From: Bacteroidales bacterium | GTDB taxonomy: Bacteria > Bacteroidota > Bacteroidia > Bacteroidales > F082 | Reading direction: 5' to 3' | Length of the DNA stretch: 64,000 nucleotides | Assembly (NCBI GenBank): GCA_016285355.1 | Contig: JAEEQP010000007.1 | Location: 43,111-107,110 of the forward strand | Part shown: one piece after another, positions 37,528 through 44,721 of the stretch | Numbering within the stretch: the stretch's first letter is position 1 | Layout of the letters: every line of letters begins with the position of its first letter | Translations under genes and position numbers: made by a program | Notes under the pieces: model-generated | What the model was told of the DNA's origin: nothing | Database searches by the model: none | The model's input: the letters and a program-made list of their open reading frames with translations, nothing else

Positions 37528-37661
37528 AGATTCCCCTGCGGGGAATGGAGTTAAGGCTTAAGTTTCCATGCGGCGGCTGAAAGTGCTACAAGTTGGTAAC
37601 TGGTTCTTACCGCCGCTGGCTACAAAAACAAAAAACTCCATTCCCGCGAAGCGGGAAACTC
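37528..37661 (+). repeat. About 134-bp hairpin element, copy A
   Basis: GAGATTCCCCTGCGGGGAAT plus GGAGTT at the left end mirrors AACTCCATTCCCGCGAAGCG...AACTC at the right end; an inner GCGGCGG/CCGCCGC stem lies between. It starts 4 bases after the stop of the giant surface gene. Related copies are at 42579-42711 and 20401-20530. Confidence 0.85.
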
Positions 37662-37716
37662 AATAGCAAAATAAACGATAGAACGATAACAAACAAATAA
37701 ACAACAAAATACAAAA

Positions 37717-38115
37717 ATGAAAAAACTGATAGTAACCATCGCAATCGTCCTCTTCATGGGCATGACCACCTTCGCACAAGAAGCTTTCACCGGTGCCGAC
37801 GGCGTCGCCGAAAGCGGCCTCTTCAGTTTGGGCACAAACTTCTTCGGCAACGGAGAACTCGGCTTGTTCTCTCCTGATTACTACGATTATGAAGATGAAT
37901 ACGAGGCCTACAACAACTATCCGCAAAACTATGTGGACAATGGCCTTTTCGGCATGGGTGGAGGCACACTCTTCAGCAATACCAGAAGTGGCGGTCTTGT
38001 GTTGCCTGGTTCTCATGGTCAAACTGACGACTCTAACGCTCCTTTGGGCAGCGGCGTGGTCGTGCTGCTCGGCATGGGCGCGGCTTACGCAATGAAGAAA
38101 AAGAGAGAGAAGTAA
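37717..38115 (+). CDS. Small exported protein with PLGSG / hydrophobic / basic tail
   Basis: This 132-residue protein has a signal peptide (KKLIVTIAIVLFMGMTTFAQ). The middle is rich in Gly, Phe, Tyr, Asp and Glu, with repeated GLFSLG/GLFGMG motifs. The tail is APLGSG (108-113), a hydrophobic stretch VVVLLGMGAAYAM, then KKKREK. This three-part tail resembles C-terminal sorting or anchoring signals in shape, but I do not know a described family for it. It lies after the giant T9SS gene and ahead of a strong terminator, so they may form one transcription unit. Confidence 0.7.
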   Translation: MKKLIVTIAIVLFMGMTTFAQEAFTGADGVAESGLFSLGTNFFGNGELGLFSPDYYDYEDEYEAYNNYPQNYVDNGLFGMGGGTLFSNTRSGGLVLPGSHGQTDDSNAPLGSGVVVLLGMGAAYAMKKKREK

Positions 38116-38133
38116 AAAGACAGAATCTGTTAT

Positions 38134-38173
38134 GCAAAGGCGGGGAGCTGACAACAGCTTCCCGCTTTTGCTT
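38134..38173 (+). terminator. Rho-independent terminator
   Basis: GCAAAGGCGGGGAGCTG pairs with CAGCTTCCCGCTTTTGC across an ACAA loop. The stem is strong and lies 18 bases after the small-protein stop, ahead of the efflux promoter. Confidence 0.8.
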
Positions 38174-38174
38174 G

Positions 38175-38204
38175 TTGACGATATTGCTTTTTTCCCTATC
38201 TTTG
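38175..38204 (+). promoter_or_regulatory. Promoter of the RND efflux operon
   Basis: TTGACG at 38175 and TATCTTTG at 38197-38204, with 19 bases between TTG and the -7 box, give a good Bacteroidetes promoter 50 bases before the adaptor gene. Confidence 0.75.
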
Positions 38205-38256
38205 CCCGATTTTAGAACAAGATTATCCCGATAACAAACAATTAAATTATGTAATT

Positions 38257-39393
38257 ATGAATAAACCCCATCTTTTATTATGCTCAGCGTTGCTATTGGC
38301 CTGTGGCATGATGGTTTCCTGCGGCGGGAGCCAGACACAATTTGAGATGCCTGTGGCGAAGTACGAGACCAAAGTGCTTCAACCCGAAACCAAAACCTAT
38401 AACATGACGTTTCCGGCAACGACCTGCGGCATCACTGAAATCAAGGTGTATCCGCAAGTTGAAGGCCTTGTTACGAAGAAGAATTACACCCCAGGCACCA
38501 TTGTCTCCAAGGGCCAAACCCTCTTTGTGATCGACCCGACCGAGTACCAACTCAGCGTGCAGAGTGCCGAAGCCGACCTGAAGGTGGCCAAGGCCAATTT
38601 GGAGACCACGAGGTTGCAGTATGAGTCGAACCTGAAACTGCATGAAAAGAAAATCATCAGCGATTATGTGCTCAATACCAGCCTCAACGACTATAACTCG
38701 GCACAGGCCTTGGTGTCGCAGGCCCAGGCACAGCTCAACATCGCAAGGACCAACCTCGGCTATTGCACCGTCACGGCTCCGGTGACAGGCTTCATCGCTG
38801 GCAACGAGTTCAATGTGGGCGATATGGTGAGCAGATCCAGATATGTGTGTACCGTGAGCGACATCAGCAAGGTGAAAGCCAACTTCTCCATCACGGAAAC
38901 CCAGTTGTTGAGCCTCGTCATGGAATATCACTTGACTACCGGCAAAAACGGCATGGAAGGCCCCAACGGCTCTCTCATCAGCGATGTGATGCCCAAAGTG
39001 AAACTCAAGCTGAAGGACGGTTCCATCTATCAACATGATGGCAATTTGACCGTCATTGGCGCGCTCGTCAGCCAGACCACGGGAACAGCGTCATGCGAGG
39101 CCGAGTTCGATAATCCCGACGGCGTGCTTCGCTCGGGCTTGTCGGCCAATATCATCATCCCCTTGACGATCGACAGCGTATTGAGTGTGCCGCAGACGGC
39201 TGCCGTGCGCCTGCAAGACCAGATGATGTTCTACCGCGTCAAGCAAGACGGCACGGTGGAAGGCATCATCTGCAAGGAAGTGTATCCATCCAACGATGGA
39301 ACGGAATATTACATCCTCGAAGGCTTGAACGCTGGCGACGAAATAGTCACCAACGGTGCGGGCAAATTGTCAAATGGTGCTAAAATCAGATAA
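38257..39393 (+). CDS. RND efflux periplasmic adaptor (membrane fusion lipoprotein)
   Basis: The adaptor links the inner-membrane RND pump to the outer-membrane channel. The 378-residue protein has a lipobox (GMMVSC). The barrel-sandwich/lipoyl halves are around VYPQVEGLVTKKNYTPGTIV and GYCTVTAPVTGFIAGNEFNVGD. A helical hairpin between them (about 110-160, rich in A/Q/L) and a C-terminal beta-barrel follow (TTGTASCEAEFDNPDGVLRSGL). The pump gene starts 2 bases after its stop. No local repressor gene was found beside the operon. Confidence 0.93.
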   Translation: MNKPHLLLCSALLLACGMMVSCGGSQTQFEMPVAKYETKVLQPETKTYNMTFPATTCGITEIKVYPQVEGLVTKKNYTPGTIVSKGQTLFVIDPTEYQLSVQSAEADLKVAKANLETTRLQYESNLKLHEKKIISDYVLNTSLNDYNSAQALVSQAQAQLNIARTNLGYCTVTAPVTGFIAGNEFNVGDMVSRSRYVCTVSDISKVKANFSITETQLLSLVMEYHLTTGKNGMEGPNGSLISDVMPKVKLKLKDGSIYQHDGNLTVIGALVSQTTGTASCEAEFDNPDGVLRSGLSANIIIPLTIDSVLSVPQTAAVRLQDQMMFYRVKQDGTVEGIICKEVYPSNDGTEYYILEGLNAGDEIVTNGAGKLSNGAKIR

Positions 39394-39395
39394 CC

Positions 39396-42300
39396 ATGGA
39401 TAAACCCGTGAAACAGAAATATTTCGTAAAGCACTGGGTGGCGGCATTAGTCGTCGGCGTGCTGATTTGCCTTATCGGTATTGTGGGACTCAACTCGGTT
39501 TCGATTGAGCAATACCCCAACATTGCGCCTCCGCAGGTCGTTATCTCGGCCAATTACACCGGAGCCGACGCGGCCTCTGTCATGAAATCGGTCATCATGC
39601 CCATCGAGGAGAAGGTGAACGGCGTGGAGGACATGATGTATATCTCATCAGCGGCCTTCTCCAACGGCAGTGCGGAAATCAATGTGTATTTCAAGCAAGG
39701 CACCGATGCCGACCAAGCCACCGTAAACGTGCAAAACCGTGTGAGTCAGGCTCAAGGCTCGTTGCCTGCCGCAGTGACCGCTCAAGGTATCACCGTGCAA
39801 AAGATTGTCAACTCCATTCTGCAAATCCAATGTTTGGAAAGCACCGACGACCGATTTGACCAGAAGTTTATCGGAAACTACTTGGACATCAACGTGATGC
39901 CGCGCATCAGCCGTATCACGGGTGTGGGTGGCACCACGCTGTTGGGCGACACCTACGGTGTGCGTATCTGGATCAAGCCGGATGTGATGGCTTCCTACGG
40001 TATCACCAAGGACGAGATAATCGCTGCCATCAATGCGCAACACTTGGTGGCGCCTGTGGGTAGCATCGAGAGTACCGTGAACAAGATCGACATCGAGTTC
40101 AAGGGACAACTTGACGAGATGAGCGAGTTTGAGCAAATCATCCTGCGTGCCACTCCCGGCGGCGAGGTGTTGCGCCTAAGAGATGTGGCCGACGTGGAGT
40201 TGGGAACAAGGTCGTACTCCTTCCGTTCGATGGTGGACGGACACCCCGGAGTCATGTTCTTGGTCAAGCAGGCCCCAGGTGCCAATGCTACCCAGGTCAA
40301 CGCCGAAATCAACAGGGTAATCAAGGATATCTCCAAGTCGTTGCCTGCTGGTCTGGAATTCAAGCAGTTGGAGACCTCTGATGATTTCCTTTACGCCTCC
40401 ATCCACAATGTCGTTGAGACCCTCATCATCGCCATCATCCTCGTGATTCTCATCGTGTATCTGTTCCTGCAGGATTTCAAGGCGACTTTGATTCCTTCAA
40501 TTTCCATCATCGTGTCGTTGGTAGGTACCTTCGCCATTGTGTGGGCCTTGGGCTATTCGCTCAACCTCATCACGCTATTCGCCTTGGTGTTGGCCATCGG
40601 AACCGTCGTCGACGATGCCATTGTGGTTGTTGAGGCAGTGATGACCAAGATGGAGACAGGAAAATATACCGCTGCCTCCGCCACCACCGAGGCACTCCAT
40701 GAGGTGACGGCAGCCGCCATTTCAACCACCTTGGTGTTTGTCGCCGTGTTCATCCCCGTGACTTTCATATCTGGTACACAAGGCACTTTCTTCAAGCAGT
40801 TTGGTTTCATCATGTCGGGTTCGGTGTGCCTCTCCACCCTTTCTGCTTTGACCATCTGCCCAGCCCTTTGCGCGCTTTTGTTCAAGCCGAAAAAGGAAGG
40901 CGAGAAAGAGCGGAAAAACCTCAGTTATTACGTCAAGCAAGCCTACGATGTGGCTTTCAATGCCATTTTGGGCAAATATATGAAAGGTGTGGGCAGATTC
41001 ATCAAACGCCCCGCTATTTCTTGGCTTCTGATTGTGATTTTCAGTCTCGGTATGGTATGGCTGATGAAGTCCGCCCAATCGGAACTCGTCCCGCAGGAAG
41101 ACCAAGGCTTCTTCTTCGTCGATGTGCAAACCTCACCGGGCACCTATCTGAACGAAACGGAAACGGCTGTCAATAAGCTCCAAGAATACATTAGTTCGAT
41201 AGACGATGTTGAATTGATGAGTGGCGTGTCGGGTTTCTCCATCATGAACGGAGGTAGCGGCACCAACTACGGCACCTTGATGGTGCGTCTGAAAAACTGG
41301 AGCGAGCGCGACTTCTACAGCATTGCCATGGTGCAAAACCAGATTTCTTTATGGGCCATGGAGAACATGCCAGAGGCCGATGTCACGGCGTTCCAAATGC
41401 CTCAGATTCCTGGCTACGGCTCAGGCTCGACGATTGAGTTGAACCTCCAGAACAGTTCGAGTGACGATGACGCGACTTTCATCAATTATTCGAACGAGTT
41501 CACGCAGAAACTGAATGAACGTCCGGAGGTGATGTTGGCTATACCATCCTATTCGGCCAACTATCCGAAATACACGCTCACCGTTGATGTGGCGGCCTGC
41601 ATCAGCAAGGGCGTCTCGCCCCAGACTGTTGTCGAGACCATCGGTACTAACCTTGCCGGGTCGTATATCAGTACCTACACCAAGTACGGAAAGGTTTACT
41701 ATGTGATTGTGGAGGCGGGTGATGAGTATCGTATGGAGCCGAGCGTGCTCAACAACATCTATGTTCCGGCGGGCGAAGAGATGACTCCCGTGTCGGAGTT
41801 GGTCACCCTCACCCCGACCTTGGGCACCTCTATGGAACGCCGTTTCAACCTGTTTACCTGTTACAACCTCAATGTGATTACCAACCCAGGTTATACCTCG
41901 TCGCATGTGCGTACCGCCGTTGATGAGGTGATGGCGGAGGTATTCCCCGAAGGCTACAGCTACGAGTATGGTGGCATGGCGCGTGAGGAAGCTGCCAACG
42001 CCGGTTCCAACACCACCGTGATTATCTATGCCATCGCGGTTTTGTTGATTTACCTCATCCTTGCCGTGTTGTACAACTCGGTGTTTATCCCCTTCGCGGT
42101 GCTGCTGTCCATTCCGTTCGGTATCTTCGGCGCTTACCTTGCGGTTCGTCCTTTGGAGATGCTGATGGGTGTGGGCGTCAATGTTTACGTGCAGGTGGGT
42201 GTCATCATGCTGATGGGTTTGGCGGCCAAGACAGCCATTCTGATCACCGAGTTTGCCGTGCAGAAACGCAAGGAGGGCTTGTCGATTTACGACGCTGCTG

Positions 42301-42554
42301 TCGGTGCCTGCCAAGACCGTCTGCGTCCTATCTTGATGACCGTGTTGACCATGATTATCGGTATGATCCCGCTGATTGTCGGAACCGGTGCAGGCGCTGT
42401 GGGCAACAAGTCGCTGTCCATCGCCGTGGTGGGTGGTATGACGGTGGCTATCATCGCCATCCTGTTCGTCACGCCGGCATTGTACATCGTGTTCCAGAAC
42501 ATTCACGAGCGTTTAACTCCTGATAAACCTGATGAAGTAGAAGTAGATGAGTAA
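39396..42554 (+). CDS. RND multidrug efflux pump, HAE1/AcrB type
   Basis: This proton-driven trimeric inner-membrane pump exports drugs or other hydrophobic compounds. The 1052 residues match AcrB-like pumps. The first membrane helix precedes SVEQYPNIAPPQVVISANYTG-like porter sequences. The fourth-helix signature ALVLAIGTVVDDAIVVVE contains the conserved proton-relay Asp pair, and the second half repeats the fold (VGVNVYVQVGVIMLMGLAAKTAILITEFA; DRLRPILMTVLTMIIGMIPL). The substrate cannot be read from sequence. A 133-bp hairpin element separates it from the outer-membrane factor gene of the same operon. Confidence 0.95.
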   Translation: MDKPVKQKYFVKHWVAALVVGVLICLIGIVGLNSVSIEQYPNIAPPQVVISANYTGADAASVMKSVIMPIEEKVNGVEDMMYISSAAFSNGSAEINVYFKQGTDADQATVNVQNRVSQAQGSLPAAVTAQGITVQKIVNSILQIQCLESTDDRFDQKFIGNYLDINVMPRISRITGVGGTTLLGDTYGVRIWIKPDVMASYGITKDEIIAAINAQHLVAPVGSIESTVNKIDIEFKGQLDEMSEFEQIILRATPGGEVLRLRDVADVELGTRSYSFRSMVDGHPGVMFLVKQAPGANATQVNAEINRVIKDISKSLPAGLEFKQLETSDDFLYASIHNVVETLIIAIILVILIVYLFLQDFKATLIPSISIIVSLVGTFAIVWALGYSLNLITLFALVLAIGTVVDDAIVVVEAVMTKMETGKYTAASATTEALHEVTAAAISTTLVFVAVFIPVTFISGTQGTFFKQFGFIMSGSVCLSTLSALTICPALCALLFKPKKEGEKERKNLSYYVKQAYDVAFNAILGKYMKGVGRFIKRPAISWLLIVIFSLGMVWLMKSAQSELVPQEDQGFFFVDVQTSPGTYLNETETAVNKLQEYISSIDDVELMSGVSGFSIMNGGSGTNYGTLMVRLKNWSERDFYSIAMVQNQISLWAMENMPEADVTAFQMPQIPGYGSGSTIELNLQNSSSDDDATFINYSNEFTQKLNERPEVMLAIPSYSANYPKYTLTVDVAACISKGVSPQTVVETIGTNLAGSYISTYTKYGKVYYVIVEAGDEYRMEPSVLNNIYVPAGEEMTPVSELVTLTPTLGTSMERRFNLFTCYNLNVITNPGYTSSHVRTAVDEVMAEVFPEGYSYEYGGMAREEAANAGSNTTVIIYAIAVLLIYLILAVLYNSVFIPFAVLLSIPFGIFGAYLAVRPLEMLMGVGVNVYVQVGVIMLMGLAAKTAILITEFAVQKRKEGLSIYDAAVGACQDRLRPILMTVLTMIIGMIPLIVGTGAGAVGNKSLSIAVVGGMTVAIIAILFVTPALYIVFQNIHERLTPDKPDEVEVDE

Positions 42555-42578
42555 ATTTAGTTTACATAAACGACTTTT

Positions 42579-42711
42579 GAGATTCCCTTGCAGGGAATGG
42601 AGTTCGTTCGTTTTTCTACATGCGGCGGCCTGTGGGGTTTACGAACAGTCAACATGTTCATGCCGCCGCTTAATAACTATGTCTTAACTCCATTCCACGT
42701 TAGGGGAATCT
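42579..42711 (+). repeat. About 133-bp hairpin element, copy B, inside the efflux operon
   Basis: The left arm GAGATTCCCTTGCAGGGAAT plus GGAGTT mirrors AACTCCATTCCACGTTAGGG plus GAATCT at the right; an inner GCGGCGGC/GCCGCCGC stem lies between. It fills most of the gap between the pump gene and the outer-membrane factor gene and would form a long hairpin in the mRNA. Confidence 0.85.
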
Positions 42712-42744
42712 ATTGTATGTAGTTTAATTTTGAATAGTTACTTA

Positions 42745-44103
42745 ATGATGAAAAAGATGAAAAGATATATAATTCTGCTGTTTGTTGGCCTGCTTCTGTT
42801 GCCAGGCTGCAACCTCTATAAGAAATACGAGTCAGCCGCCACCGTCCAAGACAACATTATGGGCGATGTGGTGAATCCGCAAGACACGTTGTCGATGGGC
42901 GATTTGAATTGGCGTGATGTCTTCAAAGACCCCTTGCTCCAGCGACTCATCGAGACGGCTTTGACCAACAACACCAACATTCGCACCGCCCAACTCTCCA
43001 TCGAGCAGGCGCAAAACGCGGTGATGTCGGCCAAATGGGGCTATGCTCCGACTTTGGCGTTTGCTCCTAATGCCACCTATATGTATCAAGGTGGAGCCAG
43101 TAGCTACAACGTTCAACTTCCGGTGAGGGCCAGCTGGCAGTTGGGCATTTTCGGCCAGACGCGTAGCAAGATTCGTTCGGCGAAGGCCAAACTTGCCTAC
43201 GACGAGGATTACCGCCAGGCCGTGCAAGTCGACTTGGCCGCCAATGTCGCCAATTATTACTACAGTTTGGTGATGCTCGACCGTCAGCTGAAGATTTCGG
43301 AAGAGACGGAGAAACTGTATGAGGCGTCCTACGAAACTACGCAAGCCTTATACCAGGCGGGTACCTACAACAGTCCTGCCGTGTATGAGATGCAGGCTTC
43401 GTTGGAGTCTTTGCGTGCCAATATTGTCGATTTGCGCAACAGTATTGCCTCCACTGAAGCGTCACTCTGCCTCTTGCTTGCCGAGCCGCCCCACCACATT
43501 GAGCGTTCCACTTTCGATGCGTTTGAGATGCCCGAACAACTTCACATCGGTTTGCCTGTCCGCTTGCTCGATGCCCGGCCTGATGTCCGCATGGCCGAAC
43601 GCAACGTGGAGATGGCCTATTACAGCACCCAACAGGCCCGTCAGAGCTTCTATCCTTCGCTGAGCATCGACGGTTTGATTGGCTACGCCGGCACTTTCAA
43701 CGCGCTTGGCCTCATTGCTGATGCGGTTGGCTCGCTGGCACAGCCTATCTTCCAAGGTGGACAACTCAAGGCACAACTCCGCAACGCCAAGGCGGACCAA
43801 GAAAAGGCGAGATTAGAGTTTGCCTATACGCTCTACAATGCTGGTAGTGAGGTGTATAAGTACAAGAAAGCCTGCGAAACAGCCGAGGAGAAGGCCGGAC
43901 ACATCGACATCCGCGTGAATGCCCTTCAGGAGGCATATAATGCCACCACCGAGTTGATGAACCACGGTTCGACCACCTATTTGGAGGTTCTTACCGCGCA
44001 GGAGTCGTTGCTTTCGGCACAACTCTCGCAGGTGGAGAACCAATACGAAATGATACAGGCGCTCATCAATCTTTACACCGCTTTGGGTGGGTTTGGGAAG
44101 TAA
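42745..44103 (+). CDS. Outer-membrane efflux factor (TolC/OprM family)
   Basis: This is the trimeric outer-membrane channel partner of the upstream RND pump. The start is ATG 42745 or 42748, giving about 452 residues; a TTG at 42730 is less likely. The lipobox LLLPGC marks it as a lipoprotein of the NodT/OprM subfamily. Two related outer-membrane-factor repeats follow (TNNTNIRTAQLSIEQAQNAV; LLDARPDVRMAERNVEMAY), and the C-terminal half has VLTAQESLLSAQLSQVENQYE. Lies in the same direction as the pump gene, after hairpin element B. Confidence 0.93.
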   Translation: MMKKMKRYIILLFVGLLLLPGCNLYKKYESAATVQDNIMGDVVNPQDTLSMGDLNWRDVFKDPLLQRLIETALTNNTNIRTAQLSIEQAQNAVMSAKWGYAPTLAFAPNATYMYQGGASSYNVQLPVRASWQLGIFGQTRSKIRSAKAKLAYDEDYRQAVQVDLAANVANYYYSLVMLDRQLKISEETEKLYEASYETTQALYQAGTYNSPAVYEMQASLESLRANIVDLRNSIASTEASLCLLLAEPPHHIERSTFDAFEMPEQLHIGLPVRLLDARPDVRMAERNVEMAYYSTQQARQSFYPSLSIDGLIGYAGTFNALGLIADAVGSLAQPIFQGGQLKAQLRNAKADQEKARLEFAYTLYNAGSEVYKYKKACETAEEKAGHIDIRVNALQEAYNATTELMNHGSTTYLEVLTAQESLLSAQLSQVENQYEMIQALINLYTALGGFGK

Positions 44104-44151
44104 ATTATGCCATCGCTTTTATAAACTATGGCATAACTCCATTAAACAACT

Positions 44152-44721
44152 ATGCTAACAAGATTCAAAGAGCGAGCCAAAATCATTGATGTCGTGATGA
44201 CCACCTTGGCCATTATGCTCTCGGTGGGCATCATGATTTACGGCATCTTCCATTTCGGGCTGAAGGAAAGTTGGCCCGAGTTGGTGCTCAACCTGTTTTA
44301 CATCGCCTGCATCGTGATGATTTGGATGTACTTTTTCAACCGTCTCCAAGCCCAACAGTTCAACTACTGGTGCACGGTGTGTGTGGGCGTGACGATACTG
44401 CTGCGCGACATTCTTTTCCCGCCTTCATTGGCCTATTACGTGCTGCATATAGCGTGTCTCACCCTCTCGGTGCTGTTGCTCCTCATGCTTACCTTCTTCT
44501 ATGCCCGCAAAGACTGGGAGAGTTACACCAAGGGGAACTTGTGGACGATTTTCGTCATCGACATGCTCATTGCCATACTTTATCACATTGACATCGTTAT
44601 CGAGTCTTCCGACGAGTACACCACCTATATGCTCACGGAAATCTGGATTCGTCCCACCATCACTTACGGATTGGTGGCCTGCTTCGTGTCGGAAACCAAA
44701 AAGAAAATACAAACACCATGA
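44152..44721 (+). CDS. Uncharacterised inner-membrane protein
   Basis: This 189-residue protein has about five hydrophobic helices (for example IIDVVMTTLAIMLSVGIMIYG; LVLNLFYIACIVMIWMYFF; LHIACLTLSVLLLLMLTFFY). I recognise no family. Its last four bases overlap the MscS start (ATGA), so the two genes are co-translated. A role as a channel partner or membrane-stress component is plausible from that coupling but unproven. Confidence 0.75.
   Translation: MLTRFKERAKIIDVVMTTLAIMLSVGIMIYGIFHFGLKESWPELVLNLFYIACIVMIWMYFFNRLQAQQFNYWCTVCVGVTILLRDILFPPSLAYYVLHIACLTLSVLLLLMLTFFYARKDWESYTKGNLWTIFVIDMLIAILYHIDIVIESSDEYTTYMLTEIWIRPTITYGLVACFVSETKKKIQTP

Noticed and set aside
41421..42506. Minus-strand open frame of 361 codons opposite the RND pump gene
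   Set aside because: His/Gln/Asp-rich composition and full overlap with a conserved pump gene mark it as an antisense shadow.
39000..42554. Toxin or phage genes in the efflux region
   Set aside because: All frames other than the efflux genes are shadows; nothing phage-like was found.
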